Below are positions 51,814 through 60,800 of a stretch of 64,000 bases of DNA, piece by piece. The translations under genes and the position numbers were made by a program. The notes under the pieces were generated by a model. That model did no database searches, was not told the DNA's origin, and saw nothing but the letters and a program-made list of their open reading frames with translations. The DNA comes from Candidatus Binataceae bacterium (GTDB lineage: Bacteria; Desulfobacterota; Binatia; Binatales; Binataceae), in assembly GCA_035508495.1 (NCBI GenBank), contig DATJMX010000072.1:27683-91682 (forward strand), written 5' to 3'. Numbering within the stretch: position 1 is the stretch's first letter; each line of letters starts with the position of its first letter.

Positions 51814-52575
51814 CTACATCGCGAGGCCGCCGTCTACGTGGATTACTGCGCCTGTGATGTAGGCGGAAGCGTCCGACAGCAGGAATGCGGCGGTGGGCGT
51901 TACGTCTTCGACTTTGCCGAAGCGGCCGAGCGGGATCATGTCGAGCGCTTGCTTGCGATTCTCTTCTGGAAGCGCGGCGGTCATGTCGGTTTCGATGAAT
52001 CCCAGCGCGAGCGCATTGACCCGGACGCCGAGGCGGCCGACTTCTTTTGCGAGCGATTTCGTGAGGCCGATGAGGCCCGCCTTCGAGGCTGAATAGTTGA
52101 CCTGCCCGGGTAATCCGATCACCCCGCTTATCGACGTGATGTTCAGGATCGAGCCGCGCTTCGCCTTCATCATCATGAAGACCGCGGCGCGCGCGAAGTT
52201 GAACGCGCCCGTCAGGTTGGTGCGGATGACTTCGCTCCAGTCCTCTTCGCTCATCATGACGAAGACTTTGTCGCGCGTGAGGCCGGCGTTGTTGACGAGG
52301 CCGTCGATCGTGCCGAACTCTTTCTTCACCGCGTTCACCATGTCGCGGACTGACTTGAGATCGCCGACATCTACTTTGTATGCGAGCGATTTCACGCCCA
52401 GCTTTTCGATCTCGGCTTTGACCTCGTCAGCCTGTTGCTCGCTCTTCACGTAGTTGAACGCGACGTTAGCGCCGCGGCGCGCCGCTTCGAGCGCGATCGC
52501 GCGTCCGATGCCGCGCGTCGCGCCGGTCACGATGATGCCTTTGCCTTCGAGGTCTTTCACGATTGTCTCCGCCAC
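51814..52575 (-). CDS. 3-oxoacyl-ACP reductase-type SDR
   Basis: 253 residues from a GTG at 52575, 4 nt after the upstream gene's stop. Cofactor motif TGATRGIGRA, NNAG (LVNNAGLTRD), catalytic Ser in NITSISG and YSASKAG (Tyr and Lys) are all present, and the end is GAVIHVDGGLAM, as in FabG. It reduces 3-oxoacyl thioesters or related ketones with NADPH. No other fatty-acid gene is adjacent, so a role outside the main FAS cycle is possible. Confidence 0.92.
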   Translation of the reverse strand: MAETIVKDLEGKGIIVTGATRGIGRAIALEAARRGANVAFNYVKSEQQADEVKAEIEKLGVKSLAYKVDVGDLKSVRDMVNAVKKEFGTIDGLVNNAGLTRDKVFVMMSEEDWSEVIRTNLTGAFNFARAAVFMMMKAKRGSILNITSISGVIGLPGQVNYSASKAGLIGLTKSLAKEVGRLGVRVNALALGFIETDMTAALPEENRKQALDMIPLGRFGKVEDVTPTAAFLLSDASAYITGAVIHVDGGLAM

Positions 52576-52579
52576 GATT

Positions 52580-53146
52580 TTATCGACTCTCGGTTTCGTC
52601 GGCGCGGGCCAGCGCGCGCGCCAGCGTGGGCCGGTATTGATCGACGTAAGATAGGTAATTGTATCCGAAGGCTCGCTCAAGCTGGGCGTCGTATTTCGGG
52701 GGCTCGGCGCCGAGGTCGCGCGCGAGCCACGTCAGCAGCATCCACTCTTCGGAGCGCGGCGCCTTGCGCAGCATGTCGCGCCGCAGCATGAGCTGCTTCG
52801 GCTCCATTTTCATGACGAACGCAACGAGCGGGATTAACTCGCTGTCATTTTTTTGCATCTCGTCGCGCGCGAACAAGCAGATCGAAAATACGATCAGCGA
52901 GCGGATACAGGCCGCGATGCGTTCCGGGTTCGCTTTGGTACTGAAGCTCGCGAGCGGTCCGTCTTTCGACAGCGCATAGGCGAGGAAGTTCGCGTTCGCG
53001 TCGACCAGCGGCGAGATGAACGCAACCGCGCGCGGCGATCCCGATTCATCGAGCCTGCGCCGCAACTCCTCGATACCCGGGCGCGCGAGATTGCGCATGA
53101 AGCGCCGTCGCGCAGGCGAAAGCCAGAACCCCAGAGCCGCGAGCAT
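52580..53146 (-). CDS. hypothetical protein, possibly helical
   Basis: 188 residues of no family I recognise. It is predicted mostly helical, with one moderately hydrophobic stretch (CIRSLIVFSICLF) that may be buried rather than membrane-spanning, and a basic N-terminus. It lies 4 nt upstream of the SDR gene and so shares its transcript. A terminator of the preceding gene sits 17 nt upstream of its start. Confidence 0.6.
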   Translation of the reverse strand: MLAALGFWLSPARRRFMRNLARPGIEELRRRLDESGSPRAVAFISPLVDANANFLAYALSKDGPLASFSTKANPERIAACIRSLIVFSICLFARDEMQKNDSELIPLVAFVMKMEPKQLMLRRDMLRKAPRSEEWMLLTWLARDLGAEPPKYDAQLERAFGYNYLSYVDQYRPTLARALARADETESR

Positions 53147-53162
53147 TGCCAGAGTTCACCAC

Positions 53163-53201
53163 AAAAAAAAGAAGGCACAAAGGGCTCGCCCTCGTGCCTT
53201 C
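53163..53201 (-). terminator. Rho-independent terminator of the A-type Fe-S carrier gene
   Basis: Stem GAAGGCAC/GTGCCTTC with an inner GGGC/GCCC pair at 53171-53201; on the minus strand it is followed by eight T's (53163-53170). It lies just downstream of the stop at 53224. The stem sequence resembles part of the repeats at 58835 and 60707. Confidence 0.85.
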
Positions 53202-53223
53202 AAAATTTTTCGGTGAAATGAGT

Positions 53224-53613
53224 TCAGGCGCTGAACGACGATCCGCATCCGCAGGTGCGGCTCGCGCGCGGATTGTCAAAGCGGAAGCCCGCGCCGTGCA
53301 GACCCTCGACGAAATCGAGCGTGGTGCCCGCGATGTACGGCAGTGAAATCTCGTCCACCAGGATCTTCACGCCTTCGAGATCGACGATGCGGTCGCCTTC
53401 CTTGATAGCGTCGAAGTTGAGCTGATACTGAAAGCCCGAGCATCCTCCGCCGACGACGCCGATCCGCAGACCCTGCTCCGCGCCGAGGCCTTCCTTCGAG
53501 TGCATCTTGCGCACCATCTCGATCGCCTTGGGCGTAAGCTGCACGTCGGGCAGCGAGGCGAGATCGACTAGGCCGTTATTCTCGTTGTGCTCGTGAACCA
53601 GTTCCTCAGCCAT
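53224..53613 (-). CDS. A-type iron-sulfur carrier (IscA/ErpA/HesB family)
   Basis: 129 residues from ATG 53613, fixed by TGGAGG 5 nt upstream. The three conserved cysteines are present in GGGCSGFQY and RTCGCGSSF. These proteins deliver Fe-S clusters to apo-enzymes. The N-terminal 25 residues are a non-conserved acidic extension. The neighbouring divergent gene encodes the Fe-S enzyme QueG. The erpA versus iscA choice cannot be made from sequence alone. Confidence 0.92.
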   Translation of the reverse strand: MAEELVHEHNENNGLVDLASLPDVQLTPKAIEMVRKMHSKEGLGAEQGLRIGVVGGGCSGFQYQLNFDAIKEGDRIVDLEGVKILVDEISLPYIAGTTLDFVEGLHGAGFRFDNPRASRTCGCGSSFSA

Positions 53614-53719
53614 CGTGGCCTCCAAGTGAAGAAACGCTAAAGCAGGTGCTTCGCGTTCTGTTCAAAATCTAATCAGCCCAAAATCTGGAGTCAATGACTC
53701 CACTATTCCGGCGGCGGAA

Positions 53720-54856
53720 ATGCTAGAGTTTTTAGCTGGGATTTTCGTGGATTTGAACCGGATCATCGCCGATGCCGCTCATCGCCAGGGATTTGCCAGC
53801 GTCGGCTTCGCGCGGCTGAGGCGCCTTGATGAGCGCGAGGAGTCGTACCGCAGATGGCTTGCCGAGGGCCGCGCCGGCACGATGTCATATCTCGCGCGCG
53901 AGCCCGAGCGGCGCTTCGATCCGCGCGTGCTCGACCCGGCATTCCGTTCGGTCATCAGCCTGACGTATCCCTATGGGGCCCCGATCGCGCCGCGAATCGA
54001 TTGGCGCACCGAGCTGCGCGGGCGAATCGCTGCGTATGCCCTCGGCCGCGACTATCACGACGAGGTGACGCGCCGCGCCCGTAACGTCGCCGACGCGCTC
54101 ACCGTGGCGAGCCCGGCCGCTGTCGCGCGCGCCTATGTCGATACGGGTCCGGTATTCGAGCGCGAATGGGCGGCGGAGTCGCGTATCGGATGGATCGGGC
54201 GCAACACGATGCTGCTGAATCGCGAGCGCGGCTCGTACTTCTTTCTCGCCGAGATCTTCACCAGCGCGGAGCTGGAACCGACCGCCGAGCCATACGGCGA
54301 ATTTTGCGGCACCTGCCGCCGATGCATGGACTTGTGTCCGACGGGCGCGCTCACTGATGGTTACCTGATGGAGCCGCGCGTGTGTATCTCGTACCTGACG
54401 ATCGAGCATCGCGGCGTGATCGCGCGCGAGCTGCGCCCGAAGCTCGGCGAATGGATCTTCGGCTGCGACATCTGCCAGGAGGTATGCCCTTGGAACGGCG
54501 CCGCCGCGGCTGGCGATGCGAATCCCCAGCTTATGCCATCGCTGCCCGAGCTGCTCGCGCTCGACGACGCGGCTTTCAGCCGCCGCTTCACCAAGAGCGC
54601 GATCAAACGCGCCAAGCGCCGAGGTCTCCTGCGCAACGTCGCGATCGTGCTCGGCAATACGAAGAACCCCGCGGCGATTGCGCCGCTCTCCCGGGCGCTC
54701 GCAGAAGAACCTGAGGCGCTCGTTCGAGCACATGCCGCATGGGCTCTGGGCAACGTTGCCGGTGCCTCGGCACGGAGCGCGCTGGAGCAGGCGCGGTATC
54801 GCGAAAGGGATCCTGACGTTGCTCGCGAGATAGACGAGGCGTTGGAATCACTCTGA
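53720..54856 (+). CDS. queG: epoxyqueuosine reductase
   Basis: 378 residues. N-terminal cobalamin-binding reductase domain (GFASVGFARL to VDTGPVFEREWAAESRIGWIG), then two 4Fe-4S clusters, CGTCRRCMDLCP (about 195) and CDICQEVCPWN (about 250), then HEAT-like repeats (about 300-375). It completes queuosine synthesis in tRNA. A GTG at 53747 (VDLNRIIADAA) is an equally good start and nearer to the usual N-terminus. Confidence 0.94.
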   Translation: MLEFLAGIFVDLNRIIADAAHRQGFASVGFARLRRLDEREESYRRWLAEGRAGTMSYLAREPERRFDPRVLDPAFRSVISLTYPYGAPIAPRIDWRTELRGRIAAYALGRDYHDEVTRRARNVADALTVASPAAVARAYVDTGPVFEREWAAESRIGWIGRNTMLLNRERGSYFFLAEIFTSAELEPTAEPYGEFCGTCRRCMDLCPTGALTDGYLMEPRVCISYLTIEHRGVIARELRPKLGEWIFGCDICQEVCPWNGAAAAGDANPQLMPSLPELLALDDAAFSRRFTKSAIKRAKRRGLLRNVAIVLGNTKNPAAIAPLSRALAEEPEALVRAHAAWALGNVAGASARSALEQARYRERDPDVAREIDEALESL

Positions 54857-55007
54857 GAGTCTGTGAATGTTCCGGTGCGCGATTTTTTGTGTCATCCCGA
54901 AGCGAAGCGATTTGCTGGTCCGTCATGGTGAGCGAAGTGAGCCATGACGGGCTGGACGGCGGCTACTCGGCAACCTGTGCAGCCCAAGGCATTTCTTCAC
55001 AGACTCT
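54856..55007. repeat. 152-bp element bounded by 12-bp perfect inverted repeats (MITE/REP-like)
   Basis: AGAGTCTGTGAA at 54856-54867 recurs inverted at 54996-55007. Inside are GTCATCCCGAAGCGAAGCGA (54891, related to the copy at 33221) and an inner hairpin CGTCATGG/CCATGACG (54921-54949) with a GAGCGAAGTGAG loop. No reading frame. It fills the gap between the convergent queG and sigma-54 activator genes. Confidence 0.6.
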
Positions 55008-55025
55008 GACTCTAGGCAGATCGCG

Positions 55026-56531
55026 TTACTCGAGGCGGTACTTGGCGATCTTTGCGTAGAGCTTTTTGCGCGAGATTTTCAGCAGCTTCGCGGCCTGGGC
55101 CTTGTTACCCTCGGTGCTTTCCAGCGCACGATGGATCAGATCGCGCTCTGCTTCGGCGAAAGTGCCTACGCCATTTGCCGGCGAGGATGGCGCCGATCTT
55201 CGATGCTCGCCCGAAATCGCTGGCGGTAGATCTTCGAGTTTGATCGTCGGGCCGGCGCCAAACGTGAACGCGGTCTCGACGGCATTGGCGAGCTCGCGCA
55301 CGTTGCCCGGCCACGCGTAGCTCTTCATCGCTTCGAGCGCGTCGGGCTCGATGCCGAGCATCGGAGATTGCCGGATCTGCTTTTCGTTGAACAGCTCGAT
55401 GAAATGCTCGACCAAAAGCGGCACATCGTCGAGCCGCTCGCGCAGCGGCGCGATATTCATCACGCTCGCCTGCAGCCGGTAGTAGAGGTCCTGACGGAGC
55501 TGGCCCGAGCGAACCGCCTGCTGCGGATCGCGATTGGTCGACGCGATTAGGCGCACGTCCACCGGCACCTCGCGCGTCGCGCCGACCGGGCGCACGCTAC
55601 GCTCCTGGATCGCGCGCAAAAGCTTGGTCTGGGTCTCGGGACTCATCTCGGTGACTTCGTCGAGAAACAGCGTGCCGCCCTCTGCCGCGCGGAAGAGCCC
55701 CAGATATTCCATGTTGGCGCCGCTGAACGCACCGCGCTTGTAGCCGAAAAGCTCGCTCTCGATAAGGTCCTTGGGGATCGCGGCGCAGTTGAGCGCAACG
55801 AACGGGGCGTTAGGGTTCGCGACGCGCTCGTGAATGGCGCGCGCGACGAGCTCCTTGCCGGTGCCGCTCTCGCCAACGATTAGAACCGTGCCGCGCGTGC
55901 GCGCCACCGCTTCGATCCGCTCATACAACTTGCGCATCGCCGGCGAGGCTCCGACCAGTCCGTGAAAGCGCGTGCGGGCATGAGGCGGCAGCGCCATCGC
56001 TTCGCGCTCCAGCGCCTGGATGCGCGCGCCGGCCAATGCCGTGCGCGAGCGAAAATACGTGTCGGCCAGCACGATCATCCGGCAATGGCTGAGTTTGTCG
56101 AAGGACTGATAGATGCGCGGCATCAGTGGCGGAAATCCGGGAAATGCCGTCGAGGCACTCTCCTCGAACAGATGCATCGAAACGATCAGCTCCGAGAACG
56201 GCACGCTGCGGGCGGCGAGGATCTCGCCGACTTTGCGCATATCAGCCGCAAACGCATCCATGTCGTGCCGCAGCAGATCGGCGAGCGTCGCATCGAGCTC
56301 AGAGCCGAAAATTTCCATGAACTCGGGCTGGGTCAGCGATCGTTTGTCGCCGAAGTGGAGCAGGTACAGGCGGTACCAATGCGCCATCACTTCGTCGCGA
56401 TGGCGCTGAATCGATTCGAAGACCGGCCGCAGCTCGTTCAGCTCCTCATCCCAGAGGAGGTGAAAATAACGTGGCGCAACGGTTGGATCGGCAGGCGCTG
56501 TCAGGGCCTTGGTAGGGGACTCAGGTTTCAT
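55026..56531 (-). CDS. sigma-54-dependent transcriptional activator (NtrC-class EBP)
   Basis: 501 residues. About 1-175 is an all-helical sensor-like domain (DEVMAHWYRLYLLHFGDK, ADMRKVGEILAARSVPFSELI), vaguely RsbRD-N-like, without a receiver aspartate. About 195-430 is the AAA+ domain: Walker A GESGTGKE, Walker B GGTLFLDEV, and the sigma-54 contact loop GAFSGA (usual GAFTGA). About 455-500 is a Fis-type HTH (LIHRALESTEGNKAQAAKLLKISRKKLYAKI). It should remodel sigma-54 polymerase. It is divergent to hsp20, whose promoter region holds a -24/-12 element. Confidence 0.93.
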   Translation of the reverse strand: MKPESPTKALTAPADPTVAPRYFHLLWDEELNELRPVFESIQRHRDEVMAHWYRLYLLHFGDKRSLTQPEFMEIFGSELDATLADLLRHDMDAFAADMRKVGEILAARSVPFSELIVSMHLFEESASTAFPGFPPLMPRIYQSFDKLSHCRMIVLADTYFRSRTALAGARIQALEREAMALPPHARTRFHGLVGASPAMRKLYERIEAVARTRGTVLIVGESGTGKELVARAIHERVANPNAPFVALNCAAIPKDLIESELFGYKRGAFSGANMEYLGLFRAAEGGTLFLDEVTEMSPETQTKLLRAIQERSVRPVGATREVPVDVRLIASTNRDPQQAVRSGQLRQDLYYRLQASVMNIAPLRERLDDVPLLVEHFIELFNEKQIRQSPMLGIEPDALEAMKSYAWPGNVRELANAVETAFTFGAGPTIKLEDLPPAISGEHRRSAPSSPANGVGTFAEAERDLIHRALESTEGNKAQAAKLLKISRKKLYAKIAKYRLE

Positions 56532-56634
56532 TGATGGTCTGTGGTTCCAAGCGCGACACTCTCAGCCGTGATTTTGCCGCCGGAGGGAGCAGTCACCCCC
56601 AAGATAATGCCTGACAGACGAAATGATAAGTAGG

Positions 56635-56652
56635 CGCGAAGCAAATTTCGCG
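56635..56652. promoter_or_regulatory. palindrome upstream of the hsp20 promoter
   Basis: CGCGAA-GCAAAT-TTCGCG, perfect 6-bp arms, ends 10 nt before the -24 element. It is a candidate operator or activator site, but activator sites of sigma-54 promoters are usually further upstream. The 10-mer ATTTTGCCGC at 56571-56580 is shared with the region upstream of 11149. Confidence 0.35.
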
Positions 56653-56662
56653 AGCCGCCTGC

Positions 56663-56678
56663 TGGCACACTTTCCGCA
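56663..56678 (+). promoter_or_regulatory. sigma-54-type -24/-12 promoter element of hsp20
   Basis: TGGCACACTTTCCGCA has a perfect -24 half (TGGCAC) and the invariant GC at the right distance (GG-N10-GC); the -12 half has CC for TT. The predicted start near 56690 leaves a 38-nt leader with GGAG at 56715. A sigma-54 activator gene is divergently encoded 130 nt away. Confidence 0.6.
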
Positions 56679-56727
56679 TTAACAACCTACGTCCGTTATT
56701 CCGGAAGCGTTTTTGGAGACGCGCCCG

Positions 56728-57189
56728 ATGGCACTTCAACTTTGGTCACCGATGCGAGATTTGCAATATCTGCGGCAGGATTTTGACGACCTGTTCGACA
56801 AGATGCTCCAGCATCGGAGCGCTCGCGACAAAGGTGCGTCCCGTTTGGCCCTCGAATGCTACGTCGAAGACCAAACCCTGATCGTCAACGCTGATTTGCC
56901 GGGCGTGGATCCGAAGAATGTCGAAGTCGCGCTCCACGATGACACTTTGACCATTCGCGGCCGGCGCGAGCAGGAACAGGAACAGAAAACCCGCAACGTT
57001 GTCCTGCGCGAATTCAGTTACGGCGAATTTGCTCGATCTATTAGCGTGCCGCGCGGGATCGATGCGGCGAAGATCAGCGCGACATTTCGCAATGGCGTCC
57101 TTCGGATTGCACTTCCGCTGCCGGAAGTACCTGGTGGCAAAGTGCAGATTCAGATCGGGCGCCCCGAAACCGGATCGCAGGCCAAATAA
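56728..57189 (+). CDS. Hsp20/alpha-crystallin small heat-shock protein
   Basis: 153 residues from ATG 56728, with GGAG 9 nt upstream; a TTG at 56713 is in frame. The alpha-crystallin domain (about 45-140) has ADLPGVDPKNVEVALHDDTLTIRG and the A-x-x-x-n-G-V-L motif ATFRNGVLRIALPLPE. It is a cytoplasmic ATP-independent holdase. It is probably driven by the -24/-12 element upstream and shares a transcript with the next gene, which follows within 1-16 nt. Confidence 0.95.
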   Translation: MALQLWSPMRDLQYLRQDFDDLFDKMLQHRSARDKGASRLALECYVEDQTLIVNADLPGVDPKNVEVALHDDTLTIRGRREQEQEQKTRNVVLREFSYGEFARSISVPRGIDAAKISATFRNGVLRIALPLPEVPGGKVQIQIGRPETGSQAK

Positions 57190-57205
57190 CGTGGACGGCA
57201 CAGAG

Positions 57206-57682
57206 ATGTACTCGCTTTCGGCCAAGCTCCCATCGCGAGACCGAGAGAAGAGGAATTCCCGCAACCTCTCGCCGGGTAAGTCGCGCAACTTCGCGACATC
57301 CGACGGACATCGGCGACGCCATCGCGTGCTGGTCGCGTTTTCAGCCGATACCGACGTCGTGCGGATTGTGTCGCGCGCCGTCGCTGAACCCTGGGTCGTC
57401 AAAGCCGCCGCGCCAACCGCCGCGCGCGAGGCGCTCGTCGACCCTGCGGTGCGGATGGTCGTCGTCGACGATCACGAGATCGACGAATCGAGCCGTGGAT
57501 GGCTCCTCGATCAGATTCGCAAGCTCGCGCCAAATGCGCTCATCGCGTATATCGCGTCATCGCACAGCGAGCAAAACGAGCGGCGTGCGCGATCGTACCA
57601 GGTGCAGTTCTACACTTCGCGTCCGCTCGACCATGAGCGCACGCTGCGAATGATCAGCTCGTTCGCCAGCGCCGCGCGCTGA
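57206..57682 (+). CDS. degenerate receiver-like (pseudo-REC) protein
   Basis: 158 residues from ATG 57206; a GTG at 57191 just behind the hsp20 stop is also possible. A basic N-terminal 40 residues precede a receiver-like fold: HRVLVAFSADTDVV, MVVVDDHEIDESSRGWLL at the phospho-acceptor strand, IAYIASSHSEQNE, and FYTSRPLDHERTL, where a receiver would have K-P. The first acidic pair is missing and Lys is replaced by Arg, so phosphorylation is doubtful. It may signal by protein contact, perhaps to the nearby activator, which lacks its own receiver. Confidence 0.6.
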   Translation: MYSLSAKLPSRDREKRNSRNLSPGKSRNFATSDGHRRRHRVLVAFSADTDVVRIVSRAVAEPWVVKAAAPTAAREALVDPAVRMVVVDDHEIDESSRGWLLDQIRKLAPNALIAYIASSHSEQNERRARSYQVQFYTSRPLDHERTLRMISSFASAAR

Positions 57683-57747
57683 TCAATCCTGTCGCGGTGC
57701 CGGTTTCGTCATTTCACGAATGCGATTCGGAGTGCTAGGAAGGCATC

Positions 57748-58797
57748 ATGAAAGCATTCGTGATGAATGGCTTCGATCGCGTGGGATTCTCCGACAAGCC
57801 CGTGCCGCATGCGGGTCCCAACGATGCGATCGTGAAAACCACGCGCGCGCTTATCTGCACTTCCGATGCGCACACGGTCCACGGCGCGATCGGCCCTCGC
57901 GACAATCTGACGCTCGGCCACGAAGCGGTCGGAATCGTGCACGAGGTGGGATCGGAAGTGCGGCGCTTCAAGCCGGGCGATCGCGTGGTATGCGGTGCGA
58001 TCACGCCTGACTGGGGCGACCTGGCCTCGCAGGCGGGACATTCATCGCAATCGGGCGGTGCGCTCGGCGGATGGAAATTCGCCAATATCAAGGACGGCGT
58101 CTTCGCCGAGTATTTTCACGTCAACGAAGCGGACGCGAACCTCGCGCTGATTCCTGCGTCGGTCAGCGACGAGGCCGCGGTTTATTGTTGTGACATGATG
58201 TCAACCGGCTTCATGGCCGCGGAAAACGCGAATGTCCCAATCGGCGGCGCGGTCGCCGTATTCGCGCTTGGTCCTGTCGGTCTGATGAGCATCGCAGGTG
58301 CGCGGCTCAAAGGCGCCGGCCTGGTGATCGGTGTCGATTCAGTTCCGGCACGTCACGAGCTCGCACGCTCTTACGGCGCTGACGAGATCGTTGATTTTTC
58401 GAAGAGCGATCCAGTCGAGCAAATCACGAAGCTGACTGGCGGCGCGGGTGTGGATTCGGCGATCGAGGCGCTGGGCGGCGACGTCGCGTTTCAGAATGCG
58501 ATCAAAGTGACGCGCCCCGGCGGCGTCATCTCCAATGCCGGCTATCACGGCAAGGGCGAATTCGTTCACCTGCCGCGCGCCGAATGGGGCGTCGGCATGG
58601 CGGAAAAAACCATCACGACGGGTCTCTGCCCGGGCGGGCGCCTGCGCATGGAGCGCATGCTCAGCATGCTCGAGCGCAAGCGCCTCGACCCGACACGGAT
58701 GACGACGCATACGTTCAAGTTCGATCAAATCGATCGCGCGTTCGAGATGATGGATCGCAAGCTCGACGGGATCATCAAGCCGCTGATCACGTTCTGA
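57748..58797 (+). CDS. zinc-dependent alcohol dehydrogenase (MDR family)
   Basis: 349 residues. Catalytic-zinc region GHEAVGIVHEVGSEVRRFKPGDRVV, NAD(P) fold FALGPVGLMSIAGARLKGAG followed by GVDSVPARHELARSYGADEIVDF. The N-terminus ALICTSDAHTVHGAIG has Cys and the DxHT pattern of isopropanol/ butanediol-type ADHs rather than the GHE-distant structural-zinc cysteines, which are absent. AGGAAGG precedes the ATG. It lies 65 nt downstream of the pseudo-receiver gene. Confidence 0.92.
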   Translation: MKAFVMNGFDRVGFSDKPVPHAGPNDAIVKTTRALICTSDAHTVHGAIGPRDNLTLGHEAVGIVHEVGSEVRRFKPGDRVVCGAITPDWGDLASQAGHSSQSGGALGGWKFANIKDGVFAEYFHVNEADANLALIPASVSDEAAVYCCDMMSTGFMAAENANVPIGGAVAVFALGPVGLMSIAGARLKGAGLVIGVDSVPARHELARSYGADEIVDFSKSDPVEQITKLTGGAGVDSAIEALGGDVAFQNAIKVTRPGGVISNAGYHGKGEFVHLPRAEWGVGMAEKTITTGLCPGGRLRMERMLSMLERKRLDPTRMTTHTFKFDQIDRAFEMMDRKLDGIIKPLITF

Positions 58798-58834
58798 GCC
58801 GCGAAGGATCGAAGAGCGGACGGCAAAAAGAAGC

Positions 58835-58936
58835 TCACCACCAAGAACACAAAGGCACGAAGTCAAGTTTTCAAACGCCATCCCGCGAAGCGGCGCGGCG
58901 CCGCTTCGCTTGGTGCCTTTGTGATCTTCGTGGTGA
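58835..58936. repeat. palindromic element, CACAAAGGCAC-type
   Basis: Arms 58835-58862 and 58909-58936 pair imperfectly (CACCACCAAGAACACAAAGG with its inverse). A perfect 11-bp inner stem GCGAAGCGGCG/CGCCGCTTCGC lies at 58885-58909. A relative is at 60707-60771. It sits between the ADH and thiolase-like genes; no reading frame. Confidence 0.65.
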
Positions 58937-59050
58937 ATTCTGCCTCTCTTCTCCTTCAACGCGACGCGTCGATGACCGGCGCCCGCCGCGAACTACCCTG
59001 CCGCGCTTGGAATCCTACCTTGGTTCGGCTAAGGCGGAGAGGGACGAGCT

Positions 59051-60223
<1,173 letters not shown>

Positions 60224-60242
60224 CGTCATCGGAGAGTTATCA

Positions 60243-60692
60243 ATGGCGGAGACGGCCAACGGATCAAAGACATACTTACCCGAAGGGATGCCGGTGCCGG
60301 CTCCTGCGGGCGACGGCGTCGATCGTGAATTCTGGGAAGGCGCGAAGCGTCACGAGCTGATGATCCAGCATTGCGGCAAATGCGGCACGTTCCAGATGAC
60401 GCCGGAATGGATTTGCCACCATTGCCACGCGCTCGATCCGGGATGGAAGCGCGCGTCAGGCCGCGGGATCATCTACAGCTACGAACGTGTCTGGCATCCT
60501 GCGCATCCTGCGCTGAAGGGGGCATGCCCGTACCTCGTCGTGGTGGTGGAGCTGCCTGACGCGGGCAATGTCCGCCTCGTCGGCAACCTGCTCGGCGATC
60601 CGATGCAGGATGTGAAGATCGGCGGCGCGGTGGAAGTTGTGTTCGAGGATCATGCGGGCGGGCATACGCTGATCCAGTGGCGCGCGGTCTGA
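60243..60692 (+). CDS. DUF35/OB-fold Zn-ribbon acyl-CoA-binding partner protein
   Basis: 149 residues: N-terminal rubredoxin-like zinc ribbon with HCGKCGTFQMTPEWICHHCH, then an OB fold (GRGIIYSYERVWHPAHPAL to VEVVFEDH). Such proteins pair with thiolase-like Ltp proteins (as in ChsH2-DUF35/Ltp2) and help bind CoA substrates. It is directly downstream of its likely partner and last in the transcript, followed by a palindromic element. Confidence 0.9.
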   Translation: MAETANGSKTYLPEGMPVPAPAGDGVDREFWEGAKRHELMIQHCGKCGTFQMTPEWICHHCHALDPGWKRASGRGIIYSYERVWHPAHPALKGACPYLVVVVELPDAGNVRLVGNLLGDPMQDVKIGGAVEVVFEDHAGGHTLIQWRAV

Positions 60693-60706
60693 TCCGGGAA
60701 AAAATA

Positions 60707-60771
60707 ACCACGAAGGCACAAAGAGCACTAAGTAAAAGTTCTTCTTGGTGTCCTTTGTGCCTTTGTGATCA
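60707..60771. repeat. palindromic element, CACAAAGGCAC-type, second copy
   Basis: ACCACGAAGGCACAAAGAGC at 60707 and its imperfect inverse (CTTGGTGTCCTTTGTGCCTT, from 60744) form a stem with a short loop. It shares CTTGGTG-CCTTTGTG with the copy at 58835. It separates the convergent DUF35 and oxidoreductase genes and may act as a terminator. Confidence 0.6.
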
Positions 60772-60800
60772 TCAGTTTCTGAGTTTTTGTCTCTGCCGGC

